From NCBI GenBank assembly GCA_040954595.2, contig CM082587.2:2418001-2482000 (forward strand): a stretch of DNA of 64,000 nt. Direction: 5' to 3'. The stretch comes from Balanoglossus misakiensis. Taxonomy: Eukaryota > Hemichordata. A program made the translations under genes and the position numbers. Every line of letters begins with the position of its first letter. Positions within the stretch are counted from its first letter, which is position 1. Below the pieces are notes generated by a model. That model had not been told where the DNA came from. It saw only the letters and a program-made list of their open reading frames with translations, and ran no database searches. Below are positions 12,399 to 26,110 of the stretch, piece by piece.

Positions 12399-15300
12399 CT
12401 CAGCCGACGCCGTCGGGAAATCGCTAACGGATTTGGCCCTACTGGTCGTGGTGTCCTACGTAGGAATATAATACAAACACGGAAAAAATATCAACTTCCA
12501 TGGGAAATATACCCAACGTAAACAAAATAACATTGGGACGGCTTTTAAAATTTGTTTAACCTTTTAAAAAAATCGCGTCTTGTCACATGTCGAAATTGTT
12601 GGGTGCGTGTCTGTCAAAACGTAAAATATTACATCTCGAATAAACAAAGCCGTGTATATTACCTGACAGAACGGCATGAAGTCTAACGGCGTTGCCCGAG
12701 CAGGTACTATGTTTCCCCGGTGAAGTATCTCGAGAGATGGTGGTAGTGGTCCCGGTGTTGTGCGTTGGCGTAGCGGTGAACGTGCACCGTGTGCCGCGAT
12801 CTATCCACTTTGTAAGTTGTGACTGGTGCTTTTTTTGTTTTTCCCCCGTTATTCTTATTTTTTCCTGCAAAGTCTGCTTGTCGGACACCTGCCCCTATAG
12901 TACTGCAGTATATAGGTCCACTGCCACAACTATCCAAACACAGTATAAATGGTGGTGTGTTTATCGGCTTTATATATTCAGCGGTTTCGGGCCAGTTACA
13001 GTGTCGCCCGGTTGGTATTGACTTAAATTCCTCAAAGTACGGGCACAGTGCAGACGCACGTAAGGTGAACAACGTGAAAGTTGCCGCTATACCATGTTAA
13101 CAATTCCACTATGAATGGATAGGTACCTATCTACTCTTCACATCAAACACTTTAAAATAGTACTCCGCCGTTGCGATAAAAATACACATTATATCACTAG
13201 CAAAATCATGGACCATAAATTTGCTCTCAATAAACCCATTGTCTTGCTTGATATTAATTTTGTTTTAGTTGGCATGGTACGTCATATCAGCAGAAAATCT
13301 AGCTGGTCGAACTAATTTTAGTGGTGGAAGGATATTTTAATGGCGGTAAAGACTATTGGTGGATACTACAACGCTCTGAGATTTGTTTAGCTACAAAAGG
13401 GGGCGGGACGCATCAATGTTCCATGCGAAGACAAACTTGGCAAGAAGAATTTTTTCTGGTTCTGTAAAACAATTAGTTTCCAGGCCCCAGAATTTATTGC
13501 AAAGCAAACGGGGTTATTATCTCCGGCGTGGAGCTGGGATGCTGTGCGTTATGCCAGCGCTGGTGGGCCGTGCGAGCCCACAGCTGAAACAGTGATAAAT
13601 GTCTCCTACATTTGCGCGTTTACCTAAAAGGTCACGGGTCAAAATTGTCAGCTCTTTGTTGACCAATGGGTATACTAGTTAACGTTATTACGACCATTCC
13701 AATCGCTGGAGCTACTGAAGCTTGTACTCCGCGCCTTCTCTTAGGAAGTTGTCAGCTGGTGTGTGTGGTAGACAGTAGACCCAGTCTCCGTGGTGAACTC
13801 TCCCGCACTCTACGCAGCTAACCCACCCTCACATACTCGCCTGTATAAATCATTAATGCCCCCAAATTGATCCAATTAAAACCCAAAGCTGTTCATACTG
13901 TTATATTGGATGTTTTTATTTTCACTTGACAGACAACTCAAAACAAACCAACTTAAGTAAACAGACATAAAATCACTAAAGATAAAAAGGACTTTTGGCT
14001 TTCCTCGCATTTGAGGCGGTGAACTGAGCTAGTAAATATCGGCAGGTCCATGCGTCACTGTGCTGTGATCTTCCGGTTCTATTCAATTTACGTTCGTTTC
14101 CCAGGTATCGGAAGTCATTATGCATCTGAAATTTGGCGAAAGCATTTATCTTGAAATTCTAACTGGAATTTTCTGAATCATAGTACTTTAAATAACGGAT
14201 TGTTTCACAAATTTCCAACGCGAAAACGGGTAACTTTATTCAGGGTGGCCGGTGCCTGCCTGGTACAATTTTCAAACGAGTATATTATCGTGTGAATATT
14301 TTAGGGGAGAATGTGAAAAGCTTAATACGCAATAAGGTGTTTTATTTATCAGACTGTAAAAATGAGACAAAACAACTAGTTGAGTCGCAAAACAAGAAAG
14401 AAAAGAGCGCAGGAAGCTTTGAGTCTGCGAATGCGTAAATGTTTCTAATAATAAAACGGGATGTGTATACACATGTACATGTACGTCAGACTTGGCGCTC
14501 GACATAAAACTAGACTGTTTCGTGCGTTTCCTTGTAGATCTGGGAATGTCCAAACGTAACATAAAAGGACACCGGCGTGTGAAGAATTAAGAGTGGAAGG
14601 CGCAACAGAGGTATGGTCGGCAAAAATCAAACCTTCCGTGGCGTTAGGAGCTCACGTTGTCTGGGGAAGAAAAGGCACTGCGTGTGAGTACCCCTGGCTA
14701 CCCGACACGTGCTCCAACCAAGCAGAATTCGGAACGGAACTCACTATACCCCTGTGACTTAGACCCGTGTAACTGTGACAGCGAAGATATGGCTGGGGGA
14801 TCGGGGCGGGACTGGTGCGTACTTAGCTGATGACTCACACCGTAATATGCGACTCCGTGATGTGAAAATACGAATTTAACTCGGTTACTCAAACACTGAG
14901 TAAAATTGTGTCAGTGCATTTAAAAGAAAAAGTTACAGTGAAATGAAGCCAGGTCGAAATCCGTGGTGCGTGTTTGACGAAAAACATCCCAGACCCTGTC
15001 ATTCAGGCCAAAAAACCTACATGGTTCAATTGTAACGCACCCCGAGAGTTTTTTTCTCGTCTATAATTTTCTGGGAAAAGACATCTCGGACCATTGGTAC
15101 GAGGGAGGGGGGGATTTATGACCTCGCATTTTTTATCACGCTGCTCTTTTCGGCTTCCAGTTGGCATAGTTACGGAAGGGTAACTCGGGAGATACGCGGT
15201 TTATCAACTCCGTATGTAACTTGCTACTCATCGCCGGACAGTAAGACTAAATTTAAACACACGACAGCCTAATCGCCTGTGTCCAGATAACATGGATAAC

Positions 15301-18300
15301 GGTCCAAGTCGCCGACACTCGGTAAACCTATCGCTATGTAAATAAATGCACGGGAGATTTCGAGAGAGAAAAAAAATGCGCGGATTTGGAGCATAGCGGA
15401 GAGACAACCAGATAATGTTATTGATCCGTAAAAACGGTAACCATCTAAAGTGCGAAGTGTTTAGTTGTATGTGTAAGTATCGACAGTAAACTTGCACGTC
15501 ATCTTATCGTGTTCTGGGTATTGATCAGCCAAGACTAGCTCTATCTGATCGACTGAGAAAAGTGTTATCTCGTCTCAATAAACACGCACGATGCATGCCC
15601 TCATCATATAAAGGCCCCAGGGCTATTCTCACTAATAATTAGTAATCACAACAATAAACAAAAACAAAGTAATATTAACATGGTATCATACTAGGTTCAC
15701 AGTAATTGTGTAAGATATTTTTTATAACAAAAACAATTATACAATTCAAATTTTGTTCGTACTTCAAATGCTACCAAAGTTTCAGGTCGTTTTCCCCGCC
15801 CAAAGTATAATACAACTTGACGCGTGCGACATTATATGTGTAAATACTGACAGCAATTCATCTCCACTGCCTGCGGTTTTAAGAGACGTCCCACTTTTTA
15901 TTTGATGGTTCTCGTTTTGACTGAACCTATACAGTGTAATATTTATCACAAACTAAAAGTTTGAAATTTCTAAACTTATTAAAGCAAGAGAGACTTCACT
16001 GAACTTATGTGATTTTCATCGTGCCCTGGCGATATTGTATTTTTTAGCTGTGTCCGTGCAACTGCAGTGATGCAGCTCACAGGATCAGAAATACTCCGGT
16101 GACATTTTGTTCTGCCACAGCGCAGCCTTGGAGACATCCCCGCGAGACATTGAGGGGGCCAGACAGACTTGATGGTATCGACGCTAAATTACCCTCGACA
16201 CGAAAATGGGGACGAATTGAGCGTGAATTCTTGCAGCAAAGGAGGTGAACGATTAAGCGATATTATACCATTAAGGGCGAGTACGAGGCGGAGGGTTTTC
16301 TCTATTGAAGAACGTATTAGAGATCGTCTACGTGCAGATTTTGCACGCTCTCTGACCGACTTAACGACTTTGCAAAAGTGGCGAATTTCGCTCGAGTACA
16401 GAATTTAGCGATGTATGTGTCATTGGATGGCATTTCGCGCGACCAATTCGAACAGACAAGGGAACAAAGAGCGAGGAAAAGGCTGTAATTATCTGGGAGA
16501 AAATTACAGGGGCGATATAAAGAAGTGCCGTTGAACGGGGCACCGAATAGAATGAAGTTGAATGAAACCGTGTGAGGCCACGAGACATCGTGCAGAGAAA
16601 GGGAATGAGGGGGTACGGCGAAATGCCCGACGCTCACAGTTTGGGACCCTCAAGCGCCAACACCAGAATATTTTATTAATGATTCTGGTAAAGTTAATAA
16701 GACGAGAAGTTTTTTGTTGTAATCGGCAGCAGTAGGCGGTGGGCGATATCGCGGCAGTTTTTATGTGGTGCGTTGTCAGTCAAAGCGCGTAAAGGTCGGC
16801 GGCGCACTTTACTGAAAATGCGAAAACTGGTTCACTTTCCGTGAAAGGTGACGGTGTAAAAGTTTACGTTGGAATTCGTCGTACGCTCCGGAAAAAAGAG
16901 TATGCTTTACTGAAAAGGGGAATGAACAGTGTTAATATTAATCAAACATAAACTGCGCTACATCGTGCACGGAGAAAAATGTTTGGTCACTCCACGTTTT
17001 GTCTCCCAAATTCCGCCGGTTTGCGCATAAAAATTAAAAACGCGCGCCCATATGACGGCAGAAGACAACTCCCAATAAATTACAAAAGGAAAGCACAGCT
17101 GATACACAGCATTTTTTTTTATATACACGGCTCACTTGTGGCGGATAATACTTGATTCCATGGATTTCAAGCTGGGATTAACACGTTAAGTTTGTACGCT
17201 AAACTCGGTGTCCATTCTTACCATGTCATTTCAGTCCCCCGAATTTGTACAAATGTACGACAGTTCGTCTGATGAGAATTTAACTTTTTTTCCGAAAGTC
17301 GCTCATTGCTCCTGAAATCGCATTGCCTATTGCTTTTTTCTTTCCTCTAGTCTTGAATTTCATTTATTGTGTCGAACGTGCCGTTGCAGATGCTACACTT
17401 TTTGTTGAATATTTTCGATTTGAAACCGGGAAACAAAACTTGGGTTATGGAATATCACAGCTGTCAGTCAAACACTTTCTTTTTATAATCGCCGCACTTT
17501 TCTGCATTGCTATTATTATGAAAATTTTAAGCGAAGTTGTGACCATGGAGAGAGATGAAGCGCAGTGTCGGTAACCATGGTATCCCAAGTTTGGGTGTGT
17601 CTCTTTAAGCAAAGAAGCGCATCGCGCAGTTCAGCGGCTGCGCAGTGTATAGATTCGCATGATACAGTCACGATACATCGAGACGAGAATCTATCGATCG
17701 CTGGCATCGATCTGCTCAAAGAACGGATAAACTTCATCATATTCGAAAGTTTACACACCACACAGCCAGAGGTGTTTGGAGAAAGAAAATCTAGCCGATA
17801 AAACGCCAGACAAAGCCACTACGTTTTTGTAGCACACTAGCAAAAAAATCAAATCGGGACCTTCATAATGAAAATCCCGGGGCTTGAAAGCACTACCGAT
17901 GAAAAAACGGGAAATAAACAGAGACTATGAGAGTGGATAGTGACGGAAGAGTCAACAGAAGCTAAAACTTAGTTTGGTTAGCCAACTGAGTAAAGTTTTC
18001 TCAATGTTTCATTTCCGTTTGGATCATTATATACAGTTTTCATAGAAATTATATACAACAGAATAGATCGAAGCGTCGAGGGCGGAATCAGTCAAGGAGG
18101 GAATATTATAAGAACAGACCGGCTTGGCCCAGGCTGATGAACAGACGCTATGGATTTTATCTTTAATAAATCGCGGCAGAAAAAAAGGAACATTAGCTAT
18201 GTACTATGTGGGCATACTCTGGCTATCACTATGTCAATTTTGGCTCTTACTTTAGGAGTACTCTGAGAGATGTCGGGAAAAAAACTTTTAGTATTTTCAA

Positions 18301-18857
18301 AGTCATGTAAAGAAGTTTAACTGAGTGGGTAAATGTTATCATCATCATGCTTAATTTTGAGATAAAGTTCATTAATGTCAAAAACGTTTTAAATGTACTA
18401 TCTATGTCACAGTAACCAGTTTTGTTGTGACTTCTGTCAGACAACCATACAACACCTGATATCACATGTTCCCTATCATGTCTCACGACAATTCTGACAA
18501 GTTTCCCCAATAGTAACCGTCATCCTGCAGAAGTGTAATTTAATTAAATCTGAACACACAATTGAATTAACTACCAGTCGATGATTTACTTCAGGTTGGA
18601 ATTTCTAGAATTCATCACATAGTTTTTTACTCCTCAAAGTCCTTTGTCCTAACTTACAACACACTTCTGTTGCTCGGATATACGTAATTACGATCTGTCC
18701 CCTCCCTCAAAATTAATTTTAAGCCGCCGCATATTAATTTGTCTTGAAATCAATTACAGAGACACAAGAGGGCTTTTGTTTGAAAATATACCTAGTACAA
18801 CTTTGAAGATTTTTGTTTTGTTTTTCAATGTTTACCGAGAAACCATGGATAATTTGT

Positions 18858-18873
18858 ATTTGCATATGCAAAT
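18858..18873. promoter_or_regulatory. palindromic double octamer (POU-type) site
   Basis: ATTTGCATATGCAAAT is a perfect 16-bp palindrome made of two overlapping octamers (ATTTGCAT and ATGCAAAT). The octamer is the classic POU-domain binding site, and palindromic forms can bind POU dimers. It sits about 6.5 kb upstream of the Lmx1 start codon. Function is inferred from the motif only. Confidence 0.45.
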
Positions 18874-19379
18874 GAAGGATTCCCATGATGCAATGCACTC
18901 AAATTGTTGCCATGTCAAGGGTGACCCACCCCGTATTGGAAGGTAGAATCTTGCACAAACTCAGAGTGGTCTAACAAAGAAATATAAGAAAGAAACCAAT
19001 CGCATACACCCTGGCCATACTGCAGCCAGTCCCTCGTCGGTCAGTTGTTGCAATATTAATGACCACAAGAACTTTGGACCTGCTGGCACTTATTGAAGCT
19101 AAATCCTGACTAAGGCTTCCCTCCTTGTAACTTCAAGAGCAGGTCGGTCTCCGGGCTGACCTCACACTGCATAATTTGATTTTGAAAGACTGGAGCGTCC
19201 TGTCACTGTCTCATAAAAATCCCCCCAGTAGCCATTAAATATCGACTACATCTTTGTGGATACATTAATTTGGAAGGGTTTATCAGCGAGGTCAACAAAA
19301 TACACTTCAGCGGTCCACTAGGAAACAGGGTGAATTTATTAGGCACGGTCAAACAAGTCCTGTCATGTTGTCGGTTTTT

Positions 19380-19610
19380 AGCTTGTATGAGGAGGGGGGA
19401 TGTGGGGATTGAATGAGGGATGGATGGGGTGTGGTGTGTGTGAGGGGTGTGGGGGGGGGAATTGGTTGCTGTGTGTGTGAGGGTAGAATGGGTTTCTGTG
19501 TATGTATTAAAGGGGTGTCTGGGTTTGGAAAGGGTTGCTGTGTGTGACCAGTGTGTGAGAGAGGGATGAAGTGACTGCCAGGTGTGAGGACTGCGACAGA
19601 GGGTGGAAAC
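19380..19610. repeat. degenerate GT/G-rich minisatellite-like tract
   Basis: The plus strand is strongly G+T biased, with recurring words such as GTGTGTGAGG and GGTTGCTGTGTGTG. The minus strand reads as a Pro/Thr/His-rich open frame in which HTQQP or HTQKP recurs three times. That frame is a by-product of the repeat, not a gene. Confidence 0.65.
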
Positions 19611-21622
19611 GATTGCTGGTACATTTGTACCTTTGTAAACACGTCAAAAATGATACACTGAGATGATAAAGAAGGAATTTGCCCACAGAGGAGAGATCAT
19701 TGATTACTGTGCAATTTTTCAAGTAGCTATCCAATTTCTGTTCAATCAGATACAGACAATGCCAATACAAGACTGAGTTTTTTGCAATGACAGTATTATT
19801 GACATCAGACTGGGGATGAGAACAATAAAAGTCAAGATAAAGAGGCGGCTAGGTTTCCAGCCACTCTAAAAGCAGGGCAACCGATATACGTGCAAAATTC
19901 ACACTCCGAGAGACCCCCGCCACTGCACATAAAGTTATCAGAACTTGACAGGGGGCTTAAACTGTACACACAAAAGTACCTGAACAAAGTGTGAAGTCAA
20001 CAAGCATCTGGGTGAATAATAATGGCCATTAAGATCCCATTTCCAAACAATCATTGGGCGACTGTGACACTGGACGTGGTGTTGAAGCCCCCTTTAGAGG
20101 TTGACACCTGTTGGATTGACAGCTGGCGACCATACATATGGTCTTATTTACTCACTTCAGGCACTCCAGATGAACTCCCCTGGCGGACTTGGTAACCAGG
20201 CCTCGCATCGTTGTCAAGCACACACACCACTCACGGGGATGACAGAAAACCAGACTGCCAGCAATCATTACCCAATGCACCAGTCTGGGATGGGCTGGAA
20301 CTGGTCACACAAAACTTCTAAGTATATATGCATAGACGCATCGTTTTTGCTAGTGTGCATTTTGATGCTGAGAGCGAGATATTTTTGTGGCCTGTCGACC
20401 AACTGTTTTTTTCCTAAATGTTGGTCTGTCTGAAGTATTAAGCTGGAAACAAAGAAGAGCATTTTGTCGGTTTGGTGCTACATAAATCATTGTCTAGACA
20501 CAGTGCAACCATGTTATGCATCACTAAATTGGCTGCTTTTCCATTCTGTATAAGATACTGCAGTTTGCATACCCTGCTGAAATGTACAAAGTGAAATCAA
20601 CAGCAAACAGATTCTAACAGAATTGGACTGTGTAGGTCTGTGCTTATCATTCAGCGCACAACCTGTGAGCTGCTGGGACTAATATTATCCCCTGGGACAC
20701 ACATTTGCAGATACAGACAATATTAACCATGTGAACCAGACAATAGTATTAAAGTGACACAATCTGTGCCAAGAACTCAAATGGTTGTTATATTCTATGC
20801 AAAGCTACTTATGGTTTAGTACTGAAACATGTTGAGGTACAGAAATGCAGAAATTTTCAGTCAGAAAATTTTTGTTGTTTTCGCTTGCAGCAACAAAGTT
20901 TTTCTGGTCTTTTGGTTTCTCTCTCTTACATTCCTGTGATGAATAATGACACAGGTCAAAAATTAAATCAAGATACACTTCTGATTCAGTTACACATTGC
21001 ATTTTTAATGATGCAACATAAAAGATGCAGACCCAACAGACATAGTGACTTCAGCTAGAAGTACGGGGTACCAAGCACCGCCATGGCTGATAATATAATA
21101 GACAAGTCTAATATGCTACAGTTTATCTGTGATTTCAAGTATGCACTTCATAATTCGACAAAGTACGTCAAGAATGTGTACATCTTGAACTGATGACACC
21201 AACACTACACAATGGACTTAATTATTATTTGATTTATTTGCGCATCAAAATATTTTAAAAGAAGTTGTTTATCTGATTGATTTGGTCGGTGCGTCGGTTG
21301 GTAGACTGACTGTTCTTTGTTTTTCTCAAAATATGATGGAGTATTCTCACTGGTTCTCATAGCAACATTAATAACATCATTTCAATTACTGGCTGAAAGG
21401 TCAGAGTTTAAGTGTGAGTGAGGGGGGAAGCTAGTAAATCGATAGGACAAAAGTACAGGGCAGGGCACCTCACCAAGTAGCTGTAGACAATGATGACGCA
21501 CCAAACTTGATTGTTTTAAACAGGTCCAGTATTGTCCTATTGTGAAATTAAACTCTGCTCAAGTCAAATTATCAAAGTTCCGTTGATAAAAGAGTACCTT
21601 CATTTGCTTTGCTCTTAACCAA

Positions 21623-21634
21623 CCCCCCCCCCCC
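21623..21634. repeat. C12 homopolymer
   Basis: Twelve consecutive C bases in intergenic sequence. No associated gene. Confidence 0.85.
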
Positions 21635-23343
21635 AAACAACAGAGATTTGTTTCAACCAGTTTACAATCCAGCTGCCAGTAAATTTAGAATGAAAACACG
21701 CGTCTTCTGTACTTTTTCTATTAATTATCATCTCAACTAATTGACCAATCTATTTGTAATAAATATGTAATTGCATTGTAATGATTTTTTTTTCTAGGTC
21801 ATCGTCGGCTTGTTTTCACTTTCACCATTCATTTTGTGGTTAATTGGGAAGACAATGGGCGATTTAAAAACCAATTTTATAAAAAAATATCATTTTCAAA
21901 ATAAATAAAGAAGTAAAAAAGTTCCCATATCTTTGTTTAACAATTAATGTATGGGAATAATTCTGGAATTTAATGTAGATTGGGGTATTTTTTTGCCAGT
22001 TTTGTCAAGACTGTCAGTAATTCTCCAACACAGATCTCAGTAGTCACCTCCAGTATAAAGACCAACACTTCACATGTCTAACAGATAATACATCAGATAT
22101 CATTTTGATTTTCTTAGTATCAGTAGCCAGTATTCTGCCTGGTTCTTAGGCTCCCTTCACAACATGGTTCCAGACAAGTTTTATTTCCCCTAATCTGTGT
22201 CGGCACTTTTGATTGGAGCAACTCAAACAGCGATTATCTGGCGGAATTATTGACATTCGTTTTGCGACAACATTGCAAAGCTGATGTTCTTGATAACGTC
22301 GGTGGATTAAGATTTGGATAATCTCATAATCATAGGGCCATATCTTTTCAGCCATGTTCAACTAGATAACGCCTATGAATGTCATTACAACATGTATGTG
22401 TGATAGAGGTGACATAGAAAACCACAATCAAACAAATTTATTGACACTCATTTTAGATCATAAATGATTTCATAGTCAGAAGAAATTAGAAACAATAGTA
22501 GCTTGATGATATTTTGTTTCGGTAGTATCTGAGACCTCAGGATACGAGTATGTGATCTCTTTAGCATTTTTGACACATCACTGATGCAAAACATGTTGAC
22601 AAAAAATGCCCACACTTTTTCAAAACGAGTCAGTGTTTCTCAAATCCAAGCTTGTTGGTGAAGGCACACAGTATATCAAGTGTTGCATCATTCTGCATTT
22701 TAATAATCCACAAACACTTCAAACTTTTTATCTCATCTTGTGGCCACTGATCCTTGTAATAGCGTAACTGAAGCAAGGCCTTAGTTCTTCACATGAGGCT
22801 ACCTGAACAATCACTTCTCTGCTGTCTCCATGGACGCAGTCACAGGAAGTTGCATTGCATCATGGGTGAGGGAACATACACATCTTTGAGAGGCGAACTT
22901 TGTGCAGAAGAGATTAGGTTCGCTGGTTTTAAATTCACTGAGAGGTGGTTTCAATCATTGTGAATTTCTAGACATCAGTTTATTTAATCTTAATTCAAGA
23001 GTTATATGTCCCCTCTTCTATATTAAATGTCATCCAATGGCATAAGTCGAGCTGACGAACAAACTGGGACATGAAATAAAATTGAGCAATCTTTCTTTTT
23101 TTCATCTTTTTTCATATCTGTGTTTGACGTTGGATTCATGGGTGAAAGGAGTGTCATGTGCTTTTGGCAGATCTGAATATTTCAGAATAAATATAGCACC
23201 AATTTTATGATGAATGTACTGTGGCATTGCAATTATTCATAAACAATATCGTTTCTAATAGGATGAATTAGATTTCGGTCACATTGACCCTTTCATTGAA
23301 AAATCTCTGGATCATCCCACATTAATTTCATTATGTGTTGCAG

Positions 23344-23410
23344 GATCCATCCAGAAAGTGGAGGGTGGAACTTGACTGTATGCTGTCAACTGCTTTGAGT
23401 TACAAGAATA
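23344..23410 (+). other. orphan exon-like segment (67 bp)
   Basis: A 67-bp segment has a strong acceptor (TTATGTGTTGCAG) on its left and a strong donor (GTAAGT) on its right. Only one frame is open; it starts DPSRKWRVELDC. No family was recognised and no partner exons were found within several kb. It could be an exon of an unrecognised or non-coding transcript on the strand opposite WDR38, or a chance pairing of splice-like words. Confidence 0.2.
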
Positions 23411-23412
23411 GT

Positions 23413-23434
23413 AAGTGTGTGTGTGTGTGTGTGC
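23413..23434. repeat. GT dinucleotide microsatellite
   Basis: About ten GT units directly follow the donor-like GTAAGT of the orphan exon-like segment. Confidence 0.85.
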
Positions 23435-23875
23435 ATGGTAGGAACTGTATTTTTTACGAGAATATCCTGGTACTTTTCACTGAGCAGACAGAGTACCAGG
23501 GAAGCAACATTTCAAACTAGAAAGACCAAACTACAATCAGAGCAAATGCAGATTATGTTTATGCAACCACCAGTCACAACTCTCATCGCATGTCTTAGCT
23601 CCTTACCAGTTCCTAACAACCGTGTTGACTTTGGAAAATAAACACCAAACATGCCACCTGCTTGTCTGTACTTCTAATGGATTAATCTTGCTTATTAAAA
23701 ATCCCTGCTGTAAATTTCATTTCTCAGAATTAAGCATTCGATAAAACACTGGAAACATAAACATTTGGAGAAAAAAACCCAATTAACCCCACAAAACATG
23801 TACATGTTGATATTTTGTTAACATTTGTTTTGTACTGTGGTGACTACAATCAATGAGCGTTTTTTTTTTGCACTT

Positions 23876-23889
23876 GTTTCCTTGGTAAC
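23876..23889. promoter_or_regulatory. X-box-like (RFX) motif
   Basis: GTTTCCTTGGTAAC matches the RFX X-box consensus GTNRCC-N0-3-RGYAAC at all but one base. It lies 2.2 kb beyond the WDR38 stop codon, so no target gene is obvious. Confidence 0.25.
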
Positions 23890-24025
23890 CGGGATCTGTA
23901 TCAGCCTCTTGAAGTGCGTCTATGCAACACACAGAGATTACCTGTTTTTTGGACATCAGGTGATTTTTTTAAGTGACCTATGGCCAACCAGCGACAACGC
24001 TGGTGTCGGTGAAGAAGAGGATAAG

Positions 24026-24043
24026 CCCCCCCCCCCCCCCCCC
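24026..24043. repeat. C18 homopolymer
   Basis: Eighteen consecutive C bases, a possible G-quadruplex-forming tract on the minus strand and a likely place for length error in assembly. Confidence 0.85.
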
Positions 24044-25827
24044 TCCAGGCCAATGCCCTTTCCATCAAGGTTTTTTTGATAATCAGTTTTTTCTGTCACA
24101 GTACATCAACCATGACAAATTTCAAGCAGCAGGATTTTATTTGTTTGTTCGGTCCGTTGGCACAGGTTCAGAGTTTCCATGCAACAACCAATGACAAAAT
24201 AACGATGTGACTTCTTGTCTTTGGCCTTTTATCCCCCCAACCCAGATGAAACTTAATACCACACCACATTTTATCAACACTTTTTATGTCGGTATTAAAC
24301 TTTTAACTTCCAATGCTGGCTACAGGCCACCAAGACTAAGAACAGTTTGCACTTTTAGACTATCATAGTTAAGTTTGCCGCAGTTCCGTTCTTCAAGTTT
24401 CTCTCGGAGAATGCTGTCTGTGGAAACAGAATACGCACGCCGGCAAAAAGCCCAACTTGAAGTGATCTTTGCAAGGGGCGAGTGGGGGAAGAAAAAAGGG
24501 GCAACTTGGCTCCATGCCTGGGATGTGTGCATGTCAAACAGCAAGATGGAGACAAGCGCTCCAGCTGGTAAGTAGTTGGATTGTTACACGCCTGCACAGC
24601 GGGGCCAGTCATTCAGCTAGCAGCTCTGTTTCTACCGACAGCCCGGTCAGTGCCCGGATAAAGTTTCTTGGCAATGTAAGCTGAGCTGTCTCTCCCGATG
24701 TAATGCCAGCTTGCAGTGTGGATATTGACTTGTACTGCAATATTCTTTATGTATCGGATTATGAAGCATTAAACTGAAACACATGGAAGCATTTTGTAAA
24801 CAGTGTACGTGAATCAGGGATATAGCGATCCCTAAAGTTACCACAGAGGGCGTTATTCATTAAAACTGTCTCTCAGTATATATGGTAGTGGTCTTTTAAG
24901 TCATTGATTTTGCCTACACTTGATGAAGTGTCAAAATAACAGGAGTCGGCAATAAGGGCAGAGGCGATAGACAACTATTAGTCATGACGATGTTAGAAAA
25001 ATTGAAAGTGATGATGTCAGAGGGAGAAATGACCTCCTCTAACAAACATGATAAAAAAAACATGATACATGCAAATGTAATATGCTTCTCCATTTATTTA
25101 TTTAGTAAAAATAAAAAATAAAACCAATGGAATGTTCAGGGATATTTACAATATGTACACATGCATGGCATGCCATGTTCTTGATGCGTTAGTCTGTAAA
25201 TAAAGAGTTCAAAGTTTGGAAAGTTCACCAGTCAAATGGAAGGACTTCTCAAGCCATCATGACCTTGGAAAGACAGGTGAACTTTCCACACTGAACTTCC
25301 ACCTTTGCTGAAAGTATTACTAATCGTAAATTTGCACGAATTTACATAACTCTAAAACCAATCAGAACTTAAATAACTGAAAATCTGTCATATGAAACAA
25401 TATATCTCAAACTGAGGATAAAACAATAATGTAAAAAACAGTGTTCTATCTTGTTAGCTTAAAAATAAAGTAAAAAATGCATGATGATGTTAATAAGCTT
25501 GCTATGTACAATGAAAGGAACCTTCTGTGAAAAGTTGGTCTAAAGAATTTTACACATGGGATGTGAAAATTGCACAAAACCACACTTTTGCAAAAAAAAA
25601 AAAAAACACCTGCAAAAGCTGTATGCATGCGTAATTTCATGCAGTGAAGTGTTACAATTGTTAGACAGGTAGCCAGCACTGTTACATCTAGGATAACAAA
25701 AAATAAATTTTTATGGGAAGATCATATTGCTTAAAAAACGCATGTGAGATTTTGATCAATTAAATTGCTACCAATTAAACATTGTAAATAAAGTTTCCCC
25801 TGTTGTATCTCATTAAAATCTTGCATA

Positions 25828-25833
25828 TTTATT
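25828..25833 (-). terminator. candidate WDR38 polyadenylation signal
   Basis: An AATAAA hexamer on the minus strand lies 289 bp past the WDR38 stop codon. Other AATAAA/ATTAAA words occur further on (near 25093) and nearer (near 26034), so the actual cleavage site is uncertain. Confidence 0.35.
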
Positions 25834-26095
25834 CTGTATTATATCAAGAGTTTTGTCTCGAGGCTCTGGGTGAAGGTATTTCAAATTCCTGAGGTACCAC
25901 ACATATACAAATACACGTTCTAATGAAGAATGACTCGAGGAATAAGAAAACTCTCAAAACACTTATTTGACTGAATGATGCTGCTGTATTGAAGACAACC
26001 TGTGTCTATACAGCCGGGATGATTGTGTGATGTTTTAATGCGCCCTCAGACTCAGAGACTGATTGCAGCACAAAACAAAACACTGGATAATATGG

Positions 26096-26110
26096 CCACC
26101 AGGGGGCGCT
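26096..26110 (+). promoter_or_regulatory. CTCF-type binding motif
   Basis: CCACCAGGGGGCGCT is an exact match to the core of the vertebrate CTCF consensus. It begins 12 bp beyond the WDR38 stop codon, inside the presumed 3' UTR, at the border between the gene cluster to its right and the gene-poor Lmx1 flank to its left. CTCF and its core motif are known to be conserved across bilaterians. Occupancy here is inferred. Confidence 0.5.

Noticed and set aside
12707-13072. 121-codon minus-strand frame just upstream of Lmx1 exon 1
   Set aside because: No similarity to the longer LMX1B N-terminus; overlapping frames on both strands are equally open, so it is probably chance.
16169-16408. 79-codon plus-strand frame rich in Arg
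   Set aside because: Looks protein-like in composition, but no family was recognised and no flanking exons were found.
19349-19642. Pro/Thr/His-rich 97-codon frame on the minus strand
   Set aside because: Produced by the GT-rich degenerate repeat; repeated HTQQP-like words mirror the DNA repeat.
24026-24043. Poly-C tract giving a poly-Pro frame
   Set aside because: Homopolymer artefact, not a proline-rich protein.
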